A stretch of 64,000 bases of DNA, from assembly GCA_034401795.1 (NCBI GenBank), contig CM067370.1, positions 102,304,028 through 102,368,027 of the forward strand, written 5' to 3'. Numbering within the stretch: position 1 is the stretch's first letter; every line of letters begins with the position of its first letter. The notes below the pieces were generated by a model. That model had not been told where the DNA came from, did no database searches, and was given only the letters and a program-made list of their open reading frames with translations. Source of the stretch: Chaetoderma sp. LZ-2023a. Lineage: Eukaryota > Mollusca > Caudofoveata > Chaetodermatida > Chaetodermatidae. Made by a program: the position numbers and the translations under genes. Shown here in pieces: positions 48,285-59,639 of the stretch.

Positions 48285-50492
48285 ATGGTATGCCAGGACT
48301 GTAAGGACCCTGCAAAGCCTACAGAATTTAGATCATCAGACTATTGGCTATGCAAAGAGTGCGACAGAATACGAGAAGAGGAAGTATATAGGAAATATCT
48401 ATCAACACAATCCTCAAATCAAGCCAAAGTAATTACTAGCATGGCACGCCAGAAGCCCAAACAATCAAACCCATCAATTAACATCTCCGCCACCGAAGCA
48501 GTTGTTCAGCCAACTCCGCCAGTTAGTGTGTCAAAGTCTCCCATGGGTGTGTATACAACCCCAAATGAGCATTTTTCTACACCAGACATTATGACATCAA
48601 GCTTGTCAACAAATACTTCTCCGACTGGCTCTCACACACAGCAAACATGTGTTGTTGAGCCTCCTATCACAAACATACTACCAGATATGACTGATCCTGG
48701 TAACCAAGAAGAAAATGAAAATACCCATACTCTACAGATTTTATGCCCCTGCCATAAACCAAATAATAGGTATATGATAATGTGTTTTAATTGTAAGAAC
48801 TGGCAACACTACCACTGTACTAATCTGCCAACTTATATGTTGTCCACCCTTACTGCATCCCGGCGCAGATACATCTGTAGCACCTGTACGACTATCTCAG
48901 ACCATATTGCAGAATACATCGAATGGCGTAAAACACCAGAAGGCTGCCATGTTGAACCAGCACCCAACAGTACATGCCAACATGGACCAGCTCATATAAG
49001 TACGTCCCAAGACAATAACACAGTAGCTGCTGGACCTGATTCACCGTCCCAGCAACCTCTAATGGAGACATCCCCTAAAGTTGCAGACCTACCAACTGCA
49101 CAAATCCAACAAACGGTAACACATACTAATGATGTAAGCCTAACAAACATGGAAATGCAACAAACTCTAACTGCTACATCAACTAATGATGTAAAACTAG
49201 CTAAAAGATCCTCACAGAGCACAACAGTACCTACATCTAATCCTACTATAGTTGATCTTGCTGGACAAATAAAAGAAATCCAAAAGAGTCTTGAATCGCT
49301 GAGTTATCAAGTAAAGAATCTTCAATCCACCCCTCACCATGGTGTAGAGCATAATAATACATTCATAACTCCAGTTATCAAAGATGTTTCTCCACCAACA
49401 TACAGACCGATACCAGTTCTAACCAGGCAAACGCGACAGTTAAATTCAATACCCAGCAGTGCAGCAACTTCACAATCCTATCAAACATCAAGGGAATTTC
49501 AATCCACTGGTAGGCAGACAAATCTGAATATAAATACAAACCAGCAAACCTATCAACCAACCACAGGACATTCTCAAATGAGACAGAAATACAATGGTGA
49601 TAGTATGAACTCACAAGCCTATCACCGTCCAGAAAATGTCCAAAATAAGCAGAAATATAATAACCAGAATAGGAACATCACAAAGGCAACAGGTGATATA
49701 TCTTACCAGAATGGGACTGCTACAGCACAGTATCATTCCGATGTTACTCCAACAAGGGACCAGATGAAACGCGTCCTAATTATAGGGAGCTCAACGTTGA
49801 GGAAGTTTAGTGGACGCTATATGTCCAATGACACCATGAACATCAACATTAAAACTCTAAGAGGTTCTCATATTATTGACATACACGACCACATAGACAG
49901 TTATCTTTCTGCAAGCAGTCACGATGCAATTGTTATCCATGTCGGAAGTAATGACATCGTGAAGAGTAATCCACATGAAATGGTAAAAGACTACACAGTG
50001 CTGCTGCATAGGATCCGTGCTATCTCACCGCACATACACATATTTGTATCCTCACTACTACCTAGACCTCTGAATGCACATGAAAATAGTCTAACATTGG
50101 AATTTAACAGCATGCTGCTTAAACTGTCAGAAACACAAAATGCAATATTCATAGACAATTCCCAGCTCTTCAATGACCCTAGTGGAACAGTTTACACAGA
50201 GCTATTCCATGACCGCATTCATCCAAATGTCAATGGAACGCGTGTTTTGTCAGAAAACATTACAAACTATTTAAGCTCGATTCTTATAATGTCACAAACT
50301 TCGTACATGACACCTATGCTACAGAATGTAGACAATCATTTCATGAATCCTTATTTTCACAATGGGAGGATGCATGGGAGGAGTCACCAGAACTACAACG
50401 CAAAGAGCTCCTGGGCAAATCGGGCCCCCACCTACCACCAATCACAGTACAGACCAACCCAGTACTATCACAATTTTCAAACTGTACAGTAA
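48285..50492 (+). CDS. CR1 ORF1 protein: zinc finger, PHD finger and SGNH/GDSL esterase
   Basis: 735 codons from the ATG at 48285 ('MVCQDCKDPAKPTEF'); six upstream in-frame codons lack an ATG. Order: a C-x2-C...C-x2-C zinc motif at residues 3-25, a Ser/Thr/Pro-rich stretch, a PHD-like finger near residues 150-205 ('CPCHKPNNRYMIMC', 'CKNWQHYHC', 'YICSTC'), a short heptad-like helix ('LAGQIKEIQKSLESL'), an Asn/Gln-rich linker, then an SGNH hydrolase near 500-670. The esterase blocks are 'LIIGSSTLRKF' (Ser), 'HVGSNDI' (Asn) and 'HDRIHPN' (Asp-His). Known CR1 ORF1 proteins join PHD and esterase; they bind the element RNA. Confidence 0.9.
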   Translation: MVCQDCKDPAKPTEFRSSDYWLCKECDRIREEEVYRKYLSTQSSNQAKVITSMARQKPKQSNPSINISATEAVVQPTPPVSVSKSPMGVYTTPNEHFSTPDIMTSSLSTNTSPTGSHTQQTCVVEPPITNILPDMTDPGNQEENENTHTLQILCPCHKPNNRYMIMCFNCKNWQHYHCTNLPTYMLSTLTASRRRYICSTCTTISDHIAEYIEWRKTPEGCHVEPAPNSTCQHGPAHISTSQDNNTVAAGPDSPSQQPLMETSPKVADLPTAQIQQTVTHTNDVSLTNMEMQQTLTATSTNDVKLAKRSSQSTTVPTSNPTIVDLAGQIKEIQKSLESLSYQVKNLQSTPHHGVEHNNTFITPVIKDVSPPTYRPIPVLTRQTRQLNSIPSSAATSQSYQTSREFQSTGRQTNLNINTNQQTYQPTTGHSQMRQKYNGDSMNSQAYHRPENVQNKQKYNNQNRNITKATGDISYQNGTATAQYHSDVTPTRDQMKRVLIIGSSTLRKFSGRYMSNDTMNINIKTLRGSHIIDIHDHIDSYLSASSHDAIVIHVGSNDIVKSNPHEMVKDYTVLLHRIRAISPHIHIFVSSLLPRPLNAHENSLTLEFNSMLLKLSETQNAIFIDNSQLFNDPSGTVYTELFHDRIHPNVNGTRVLSENITNYLSSILIMSQTSYMTPMLQNVDNHFMNPYFHNGRMHGRSHQNYNAKSSWANRAPTYHQSQYRPTQYYHNFQTVQ

Positions 50493-50539
50493 CTAATGAC
50501 CCAGCAACTGTAAAGAGATTTAATGGCATACATAGTAAT

Positions 50540-52589
50540 TTGCATGACACTGTACATACATCAGAACATCTCAATTGTTCTAACTTTTGCTTTGATAAGT
50601 CACATTGTGCGAATGTAGATTCTCTATTTAAATGGAATGTTTTAAATACTGGTAATGTACCCGATGACTGTGTCCTTAAGGAACGTTGTTTCCCTATATC
50701 CACTAGAAACTGTTTCACTTTACTTTCAGACGAATGTGTAAATAATAAACATGGCCAAAGTCTGACACAATCTCTGGTCGGCTCCAAAATTAGAGGAAAT
50801 AAACCAAATAATGTAAATACGAAATGTACAAAATCAATTAATGAGATTACGATCCTCTATACAAATGCTGACGTCTTTACACGTGAGAAGAAAACCGAAC
50901 TTCTGCACATAATACAAGATGACCCACCAGATATCATAGCTATAGTTGAAGCCAAGCCAAAAAACTACAGAACTCAACCTAGTATAGCAGACTACAATCT
51001 AGATGGCTACAGCATTGAAGATAAAAATATTACTACTACAATAGGAAGAGGTATCTTACTATACATAAAAAACACTTTATCTTATAAACTACTAAGCATT
51101 AACCAAAGTATGTTCGAAGAATACATCCTCTGCGACATACGATGTAAACATGAAACACTGCGTTTGGGAGTGTTTTATAGAAGCCCAAACTCTAATAACC
51201 AAAACAATAATGAACTCTGTCATATTTTAAAGGAAATACACACCACTAACCTGCACTCGCTTATTCTAGGAGACTTTAATATGCCACATATTAATTGGCT
51301 TACAAACACATACAACACCTCTAGCTCTAGCCTAGACTTTACGTTTAAGTTTATTGAATCTGTAAGAGACTGCTTCTTACAACAGCTAATTTCAATGCCT
51401 ACTAGAGGGCGTGGGTCCGACAAGCCAACAATATTGGATTTAGTATTTACTAATTACCCTGACCTGGTGGATAATATTCATACAAATGCGCCACTTGGAA
51501 AAAGTGACCATTCCACTATACAGATGGAGATTCGCTTAAATGGCGAATTTACTACTACAAGTAAAACAAGGGTCTGTTATGATAAAGCAGATTATAAAGC
51601 TATAATTAATTTCTTAAATATAGACTGGAACACACGCCTAAAAGAAATAAACGATATTAATGATATGTGGCAGACCATATTTGGAATGTGTCAAGAAGCT
51701 GAAAATAAATTTATTCCTAAAAGAACAATAAAAAACAAAAGGCACAAATATCCTCTTGACCAAACTACAAGAACCAAAATAAACAGGAAGAAGCGACTAT
51801 GGAAAAAATATATTGATACAGGCGGTAACCGTAATATATATGATGAATATTGTAAAACAAGAAACCAGGTTCGAAGAGAAACAAGAAAAGCACAGAAACA
51901 ATATGAGAAAAATATTTCTATATCAGCCAAAAATAACCCCAAAAAGTTTTGGAATTATGTGCAATCCAAGACTAAAGTCAGATCAGGTATTCCAGATCTG
52001 CAAATACCTAGTGCCACTGAGCATGATATGGAAGTGTCATTTACAAAAAATGATAAAGAGAAGGCAGACACCCTAGCCAGCTACTTCAGATCAGTATTCA
52101 CAACAGAACCTGATGATGATTCCCCAACTATTCCTTGTAGAGCCCACGTGCCAATGGGTACATTAAAGATCACACCTGAAATTGTAAGAAAAAAACTTGT
52201 GAATCTCAACACTGCTAAGTCACCCGGGCCTGATAAACTCCATCCAAGATTCCTTTATGAACTAAGCTACGAACTAAGCCTGCCACTATCAATTCTTTTT
52301 AATAAATCACTAAGCCTGGGAACATTACCACAATGCTGGTTAAATGCAAACATCACACCAATTTTCAAAAAAGGAGATAAAACCAAACCAGACAATTACC
52401 GTCCAATTAGCTTAACATCTGTTGTTTGTAAAATAATGGAATCTGTTATTAAAGACACGATTATGGAACATCTTAGGATTAATAATATGCTATCAGAAAA
52501 ACAGTATGGTTTTATAAGCGGCCGATCAACAGTTCTCCAACTTTTGACTGTTCTTGAAAAATGGCTACTGACTCTGGACAAGGGGGGGC
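50540..52589 (+). CDS. CR1 ORF2 part 1: APE endonuclease and first half of reverse transcriptase
   Basis: The endonuclease begins near codon 110 with 'ITILYTNADV' and has 'IIAIVEAKPKN', 'LRLGVFYRSPN', 'LILGDFNMPHINWL', 'ILDLVFTN' and 'GKSDHSTI'. RT starts with 'TAKSPGPDKLHPRFL', 'ITPIFKKGDKTKPDNYRPIS' and 'LSEKQYGFISGRST'. No ATG precedes the endonuclease in this frame; the first Met is inside it. Translation may therefore rely on a non-AUG start, reinitiation or frameshifting. The frame is lost after 'LDKGG' at a run of seven G (52582-52588). Confidence 0.88.
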
Positions 52590-53747
52590 ATGATTGATGT
52601 GATTTACTGCGACTTCATGAAAGCATTTGATAAGGTTCCACATAAACGTCTAATTAAAAAACTAACTGCATATGGCATAGAAGGTAATTTGTTAAACTGG
52701 ATCCAATCCTTCCTAACCGGAAGGCAGCAACAAGTAGTTATAAATGGAATCATATCTAAACCAACAGACGTAACAAGCGGTATACCACAGGGCTCAGTTT
52801 TAGGGCCATTACTGTTTATAATTTACATTAATGATCTTCCCGATGTAATCAGTAGTGGGTCTGAGATCTTTTTATTTGCAGATGACACTAAACTCTTTCG
52901 ATCAATCTTTAACCCAAAAGATTGTGACACCCTGCAAAATGATATTAACTCTATGTGTTCATGGACTGATAATTCATTATTGAGGTTCCACCCAGATAAA
53001 TGCAAAAGTATGCGAATATCAACAAAAAAAACATCTCTACACACTTATACAATGGAATTTAATAACCATACTCTAGCCCATTCATCTAGTGAAAAAGATA
53101 TAGGTGTCATAATAGACGATAAACTATGCTTCGATGAACATATAAATGGAAAAATAAGCAAATCTAACCAGATAATGGGACTGATTAGGAGAACATTTGA
53201 CTATCTAGATAAAGAAAACTTTAAACATCTCTACAAATCTCTTGTTAGGCCACATATTGAATACGCTAATGTGGTTTGGGCTCCATATCTGAAAAAGCAC
53301 ATAAATGCAATCGAAAATGTCCAAAGACGGGCAACCAAACTTGTTCCTGGTATGCGTAATCTACCATATCACGTACGCCTCCAAAAGTTAAAGTTACCAA
53401 CATTAGTATTTAGAAGATTGCGTGGCGACATGATCGAGTTATATAAAATTCTCAGCAATAAATATGACCAAGTTACTGCAGACCTTATTGAGCGACAAGA
53501 CACAAATAGCATAACTCGAGGCCACAGCCTAAAAATTAAGAAAATAAGACCAAGACTCAATATACGAAAGTTTTCTTTCCCGTTGCGCTGTACTGATCAA
53601 TGGAATAAACTACCCGAATCCGTTATCAGCGCCCCCTCAGTGAATTCTTTCAAAGCTAGACTAGACAAGCTATGGGAAAGTCATCCATTGCGCTATAACT
53701 ACGACTGTGAACCCATCTGTAATATTTATACACCAGAATCATTATAA
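52590..53747 (+). CDS. CR1 ORF2 part 2: reverse transcriptase palm, thumb and C-terminus (frameshifted)
   Basis: It continues at once with 'VIYCDFMKAFDKVPHKRLIK', 'SGIPQGSVLGPLLFIIYIND', the catalytic 'LFADDTKLF', then 'DIGVIIDDKLCFDEHI' and 'VRPHIEYANVVWAPYL'. All RT catalytic residues are present. One base fewer in the G run at 52582-52588 would put this in frame with part 1, so the break may be recent or a homopolymer sequencing error. Confidence 0.9.
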   Translation: MIDVIYCDFMKAFDKVPHKRLIKKLTAYGIEGNLLNWIQSFLTGRQQQVVINGIISKPTDVTSGIPQGSVLGPLLFIIYINDLPDVISSGSEIFLFADDTKLFRSIFNPKDCDTLQNDINSMCSWTDNSLLRFHPDKCKSMRISTKKTSLHTYTMEFNNHTLAHSSSEKDIGVIIDDKLCFDEHINGKISKSNQIMGLIRRTFDYLDKENFKHLYKSLVRPHIEYANVVWAPYLKKHINAIENVQRRATKLVPGMRNLPYHVRLQKLKLPTLVFRRLRGDMIELYKILSNKYDQVTADLIERQDTNSITRGHSLKIKKIRPRLNIRKFSFPLRCTDQWNKLPESVISAPSVNSFKARLDKLWESHPLRYNYDCEPICNIYTPESL

Positions 53748-53887
53748 CATAGCCAATGTATAATTGTTAATAACAACTTAATAACATTAAAATGAACCAT
53801 AAATATATGCAGCCCATTCCTGACGTTAGAGGCTTGTTGACGCCTGCTGTCAGTAGAGGATTCGTATAAGTTCGTATAAGTTCGTAT

Positions 53888-54470
53888 AAGGTTTCAAGAT
53901 GTTGAATTGATTTTACAAAAATATCAATTACCATCAGCCACCTGCTGCTACAAGACCCACCACCTAAATGTGCATGGAAGCGTCATGTCCAAAAGGCTGT
54001 AAACACAGTAGTCCTAGAGATGCTAAAGGACGACATTAAGCAGAAATCATCAGCCCGGTTTGTGAATGTTGACATCCTTGATATCGGAAGGCCACATCCG
54101 ATCTGGTCAACAGTGACAGCAAATACATATGATGTAAAACGTGCCGTCATCAAGGCAAGGTTACTAACCAATACATACTATCTGCAAGCACACAGATCTA
54201 AATTTAATCAATATGAGAATGATGCCTGTCCTTTTTGTAAGAACATTCTAGAAGACTGTATGCATTTCCTAGTTCAGTGTCCAGAATTTGCAGATATCCG
54301 AAGCATCTATATAGCGGAAATCGAGCATCTAGTGGCGGCAGATAGCTGGGAATTGATAAGCAAGGATGAGAATCTTATTCTCCAGATGTTACTCGACACA
54401 ACTCTCTCGTTTGGCCTGATTGGAAGCGATTCAATGTTGAAAATTGAATCCATCACCAGGTAACTCTGCT
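53888..54470 (+). pseudogene. Older LINE, C-terminal segment (right of CR1 insertion)
   Basis: It resumes the frame cut at 48087: 'FQDVELILQKYQLPSAT', then in a neighbouring frame 'DPPPKCAWKRHVQKAVNTVV' and an open stretch (54020-54463) with 'RPHPIWSTVTANTYDVKRAV', 'ARLLTNTYYLQ' and a zinc-binding tail 'CPFCKNILEDCMHFLVQC'. Such C..C..H..C tails end many LINE ORF2 proteins. Clade uncertain. Confidence 0.8.
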
Positions 54471-55189
54471 ATAAACTTCATATCAGACGTAATCATCTCT
54501 TAAATGAAATGAATTACCTAACAAAGCTTGCATTATAAAATATCACGCACATAGAAAAATATTGTGCACCTTATGCTTTCTGGATGCTCCTACGTGTATT
54601 TCAGTAACAATGAACTCATTTACGCGTCTGGTGAACATAAATTTACTCGTCTATGAACTGTGAGCATTTACCTATATACAGATAGGAAAATCACTTGCGT
54701 GTGTACATGCATGTACATAAATGTCAGATTTAATGATCATTTGCATGTGTGTGTATAATATAATATTTAATTAATGGAAAACTCCAGTAATTTGCAGATT
54801 CTAGAGATTTCCGGATAATACACCGAAAGGTGGTGCGCCAGAGATTGGCGGAAACTCCAAGAACAGAACAGAACAGTTGCCTATAAGCGAACGCAGACAC
54901 CATTTATTGCTTAAATAAATAGGACGAATTGGTATAGGGTCGAAATGTCCTAAACACGTATGCCTATGTATAGTACATTTGAAGCTAATTTTTCATCACG
55001 CGGCTGCCCATTGTCAATGGTATCCGCCAGCATTATTGTACCTTTTACCGGGCATACACCAATAATAGTTGCGCCAGTCCAATGACGTTATAAAATGTGT
55101 ACCAACATATCGCAGTGCTCCTCGCTATTTGGGGAAATACGACGTTATAATGAAATATCATCCGCTAGAACATTTAAATCGTGTTTAGT
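54471..55189. other. Unrecognised sequence between LINEs
   Basis: No coding signal or named repeat seen. Confidence 0.4.
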
Positions 55190-55482
55190 AGATGGAAAAC
55201 AGCATGGATGAATGACGATATCAAGAGCAAAGTGAAACTCAAACAGTAAGCCTTTAATAAATTCCGAGAAACACGTGAAGAAAAGGACTACAAAGAATAC
55301 ACTAAAAGAAGGAACTGACTGAAATGGAAGGTGAGGAGAGCAAAAAGAGAAATGGGGCTGGAAATAGCGAAGAAGTCTAAGAAAACCCCTAAAGCATTCT
55401 ATGGCTATGTCCGGTCAAAGCTCAAGACAAAGTCTGGAATTGCTGACCTTATGACCACAAATGGCACCATAGCCAAAACCAA

Positions 55483-56393
55483 CAACTTACACGAACTTAC
55501 ACGAATCCTCTACTGACAGCAGGCGTCAACAAGCCTCTAACATCAGGAATGGGCTGCATATATTTATGGTTCATTTTAATGTTATTGAGTTGTTATTAAC
55601 AATTATACATTGCCTATGTTATAATGATTCTGGAGTATAAATATTACAGATGGGTTCACAATCGTAGTTATAGCGCAATGGATGACTTTCCCATAGCTTG
55701 TCTAGTCTAGCTTTGAAAGAATTCACTGAGGGGGTGGGGGCGCTGATAATGGATTCAGGTAGTTTATTCCATTGATCAGTACAGCGCAACGGGAAAGAAA
55801 ACTTTTGTATATTGAGTCTTGGTCTTATTTTCTTAATTTTTAGGCTGTGACCTCGAGTTATGCTATTTGTGTCTTGTCGCTCAATAAAGTCTGCAGTAAC
55901 TTGGTCATATTTATTGCTAAGAATTTTATATAACTCGATCATGTCGCCGCGCAATCTTCTAAATGCTAATGTTGGTAATTTTAACTTTTGGAGACGTACA
56001 TGATATGGTAGATTACGCATACCAGGAACAAGTTTGGTTGCCTGTCTTTGAACATTTTCGATTGCATTTATGTGCTTTTTTCAGATATGGAGACCAAGCC
56101 ACATTAGCATATTCAATATGTGGCCTAACAAGAGATTTGTAGAGATGTTTAAAGTGTTCTTTATCTAGATAGTCAAATGTTCTCCTAATCAGTCCCATTA
56201 TTTGGTTAGATTTGCTTATTTTTCCATTTATATGTTCATCGAAGCATAGTTTATCATCTATTATGACACCTATATCTTTTTCACATAGATGAATGGGCTA
56301 GAGTATGGTTATTAAATTCCATTGTATAAGTGTGTGGAGATGTTTTTCTTGTTGATATTCGCATACTTTTGCATTTATCTGGGTGGACAAGGA
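55483..56393 (-). mobile_element. Antisense, 5'-truncated copy of the CR1 at 48088-53887
   Basis: The minus strand reads 'GLIRRTFDYLDKEHFKHLYK', 'RPHIEYANVAWSPYLKK', 'GMRNLPYHVRLQKLKLPT' and the same C-terminus '..CEPICNIYTPESL' as the full copy, plus the same 3' UTR and a 'TTCGTGTAAG' tail at 55483-55500. Its 5' end stops inside the RT at the equivalent of about 53000. One frameshift near 56013-56090 and a few substitutions. It interrupts the coding strand of the LINE at 55190-58160. Confidence 0.9.
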
Positions 56394-56505
56394 CAAGGCG
56401 GAAGAACTGAATAATTTTTTGTAAGCGGTTTCACCCAGGAAGACACCACCACCATTCTGCAGCTCCCTCAGTCAGAAGTGAATGAATCACTAGATCAGAT
56501 CGATT

Positions 56506-57301
56506 TTGATCAAGCAAGACGATGTACGTACAAGCCTAGCTAGCCTGAACGTACCAAAATCCCAAGGCCCAGATATGCTCCATCCACAAGTAATGAAGGA
56601 AATCAGCGAACCAATCTCCAAGCCACTCACAATCCTATTCAACAGATCACTGAGAGAAAGGAGCATCCCTGAGGACTGGAAAAAGGGTCAAAGCATGACA
56701 ATCTTTAAAAAAGGCAACATGCCATCCACTAGCAATAACAGGCCAGTATGTCTGACGTCAGTAATATGCAAAGTCATGGAGTTGTTTGTAAGAAATGTGC
56801 TCGTCAAACACATGTCCAACTTCATGTCAAATTGTCGACACGGCTTCGTGAGTGGGCGCTCCCGCACTACACAGCTGTTAGAAACCCTGGACTATTGTAC
56901 TAGAATCGTAGATGATGGTGGTTCTGTAGATGTCTTTTACCTCGATTTTGCTAAGGCTTTTGACACTGTCACACATCAGAAACTGCTCAACAAGTTTAAG
57001 CGCTATGGTGTCACAGGGGATGTACTTGGATGCAGAGGCCTTCTTAAGCAACAGGAAGCAATGTGTGGCAGTCAGCGGTTCTTACTCTGACTGGGCAACA
57101 GTGCTCAGTGGCATCCCACAAGGAAGCGTACTGGGACCAATACTGTTTGTCACATTTATCAACGATATGCCTGGGATGGTCGATAGCATGATCAAGCTCT
57201 TTGCTGATGACACCAAATTGTTTTCTCACATTGACTCCTCCAACGATCATGAATGTCTTCAAACAGATCTAAACAACCTGAAAGAGTGGGCTGACACATA
57301 G
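56506..57301 (+). pseudogene. Second CR1-like LINE: reverse transcriptase, first part
   Basis: Two overlapping frames (56506-57090 and 56930-57301) contain 'PKSQGPDMLHPQVM', 'HGFVSGRSRTTQLL', 'FYLDFAKAFDTVTHQKLLNK', 'SGIPQGSVLGPILFVTFIND' and 'KLFADDTKLFSH'. A frameshift near 57040 and a stop at 57299 (Trp to stop in 'EWADT*QLHF') disable it. Confidence 0.85.
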
Positions 57302-58055
57302 CAGCTACATTTCAACACTACCAAATGCAAGTGATGCATATAGGGAGGGCAAACAGCAAGCCACAATACACAATGATTGAGAATGGCCAAGAAGTTATCA
57401 TGGAAGAGACGATGTATGAGAAGGATCTTGGTGTCTACGTGGATAACACACTCAAATTTAGACACCATGCATAAATAGCTGCTAACAAAGCAAATAGAAT
57501 AGTCAGCATGATTCAGAGATCTTTTGATTTTGTAGAACCGAGCACATTCATCCTCCTATTAAAGATCTTAGTTCAGCCACGTCTGGAATATGGAAATGTA
57601 GTTTGGTCGCCATTGTACAAAAAGGATATACAACTACTAGAAAATGTTCAACGGCGTGCTACAAAGGTCATACCAGGATTTAAAGACATACCATACGAAG
57701 AATGTATCCACACACTGAACCTACCAAGCTTAGTCTACGGACGTCTGCGTGGTGATCTAATCAAAGCCTATAAATACACACATAACATCTATGATGTAGA
57801 CTATGCTGAACTGCTACCACTGGACAAAGGGGATCGTACACAAGGGCACAGTTATAAACTCCTAAAACAGCACTTTAAGACAAACACCAGTAAACGTTTC
57901 TTTAGTCATAGGATCACAAACAACTAGAATAGCCTGCCAGACACAGTTGCATCCGTACCCTCAGTCAACACCTTCAAAGGGAGATTAGATAAGTTCTACA
58001 AGGACATTGCTTACAAGACTGACTTTCTGATCACTCCAGTCCGCACCCACATGTA
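57302..58055 (+). pseudogene. Second CR1-like LINE: reverse transcriptase, thumb and C-terminus
   Basis: 'EKDLGVYVDNTLKFRHH', then a stop, 'MIQRSFDFVEPSTFILLLKI', 'VQPRLEYGNVVWSPLYKKDI', 'LLENVQRRATKVIPGFKDIP' and, after another stop at about 57926, 'SLPDTVASVPSVNTFKGRLD'. The layout matches the first CR1 but with clearly different sequence. Confidence 0.85.
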
Positions 58056-58163
58056 AGATAAACAGGTACTGGAAGATGAAGACTATGAAGACAATGAAGA
58101 CCTGTCACAGGCTAACTAGCCTATACGACAGTAAACTCTATGTATCTATGTATGTATCTATAG

Positions 58164-58609
58164 TGTATCCCCATAGTGTCTCCTAGGTTTCAGCCACACA
58201 ATACTTCAGCAACCCCTACCCTGCCCCGAACCCAGGTTTAAAATACATTCCTGCACCCATGCAGCATCCCTGCGTTCATTCACCAGCTAGATTCTGAACT
58301 TTAAAAATTTACCGACATATAATCCTAAAACAAATTTATGTATAATTAATGCAACCGCCACCATCGTTTACAGGAGTGGATCCAAGAATTTCAGTTAGGA
58401 GGGGTGGGTGCATGTGTGTAAATGATGAGTCTGAGATTGGCTGCCTACTCTCACCAGTGTCGATCCAGGGTGATATGGCATAGGTCAGCATGGTTTTGGC
58501 TTACGGACATATCATTTTCAATATGACTTTTCATATCAGTTTTAACTGAATAGGGTTTTATGGATGACTTTTATTAGGTATATATGAAGATTATGAGAGG
58601 GTGACTTTT
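58164..58609. other. Unrecognised sequence before the minisatellite
   Basis: Nothing recognised. Confidence 0.4.
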
Positions 58610-59636
58610 TGACAGTTTCCGACCAACCGCATGAGTGACAGATTGGATGACCGATGGACTGCATGAGTGATAGGTCGGGTGTCCAACTGCATGAGTGATG
58701 GACTGACAGGATGCATGAGTGGCAAATCGGATGGCTGCATGAGTGATGGACTGACCTGATAGGCAGACAGAGTGAATGACTGACTGCATGAGTGACAGAT
58801 CAGATGGCCAGCCATATGAGTGATGGACTGACAGACTACATGAGTGACAGCTTGGATAGCTGTATGGGTGACGGACTAATGGACAGGCCAACCGACTGCA
58901 TGAGTGACAGATTGGATGATTAACTGCCTGCATGCGTCACAGATCAGATGACTGACTGCATGAGCTATGGACTGACAGACTGACCAACCGACAAACTGAC
59001 CAACTGCATGAGTGACAGATCGGATGACCAACTGACTGCATGGGTTATGGAGTGACAGACCACATGAGTGACAGATCTAATGACCACATGCGTGGCAGAC
59101 TGATTGACAGACAGGCTGACAGGGCAATCATCCGCCTGACTGAATGACTGATCAAACGACTGACCGACCGACTGCATTAGTGACAGAGCAGATGACTGAC
59201 TGACTGCATGCATGACAGATTAGATGATGGACTGCATGAGTGACAGATTGGCTGAATGACGGACTGACAGACATGATGACCGGCCGATCGACCGATCAAC
59301 TGATCGACCAACAGTATGAATGGCAGATTGGATGACTGATCGACTGCATGTGTGAGAGATCAGATGACCGACTGCATGAGTGATGGACTGACATACTGCA
59401 CAAGTGAAATATCTGATGACTGCATGTGTGATGGACAGATGAACAGGCTGACAGGCTGACCAACCGACCGAATGACCAACCAACAACTGGCTGACTGACT
59501 GCATGAGTGGCCATGCAGATGACCGATTGAATGACAGAATGGATAAGCGACTGCATGAGTGACAGACTGATGGACTACATGAGTGACAGACTGACGGACA
59601 GGCCAATTGACCGACTGCATGAGTGACAGATCAGAC
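58610..59636. repeat. Minisatellite, about 1 kb, degenerate units of about 28-45 bp
   Basis: The core 'GACTGCATGAGTGACAGA' with 'TGGATGACCGACTG' recurs some 25 times with variable spacers such as 'GACTGACAGACTG' and 'ACCAACCGACCG'. Open minus-strand frames rich in Ser/His/Cys/Val come from the repeat itself and are not genes. It replaces the 3' part of the Ty3 integrase. Confidence 0.92.
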
Positions 59637-59639
59637 CAA

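Larger units (their letters stand above)
48088..53887 (+). mobile_element. Nearly intact CR1-like LINE
   Basis: About 5.8 kb with a repeated 5' leader, ORF1 (zinc finger/PHD plus SGNH esterase), ORF2 (APE endonuclease plus RT) and a 3' tail of 'TTCGTATAAG' repeated three times (about 53862-53890). The PHD plus esterase ORF1 is known from CR1-group LINEs. ORF1 is fully open. ORF2 is interrupted once, by a G7 run. Inserted in the C-terminal domain of an older LINE on the same strand. Confidence 0.9.
55190..58160 (+). mobile_element. Second CR1-like LINE, 5'-truncated, decayed, with a nested antisense insertion
   Basis: It starts in the linker between endonuclease and RT ('RWKTAWMNDDIKSK', 'KKTPKAFYGYVRSKLKTKSG'). 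It is interrupted at about 55483-56393 by an antisense CR1, then continues with 'KAEELNNFF' and the RT. The coding part ends near 58055; the 3' tail is a TGTATCTA-type repeat (58139-58163). It is a different family from the CR1 at 48088. Confidence 0.85.

Noticed and set aside
54020-54463. Stand-alone zinc-finger gene of 147 codons
   Set aside because: Its sequence is the standard C-terminal zinc-binding tail of a LINE ORF2, in line with the segment at 47905-48087.
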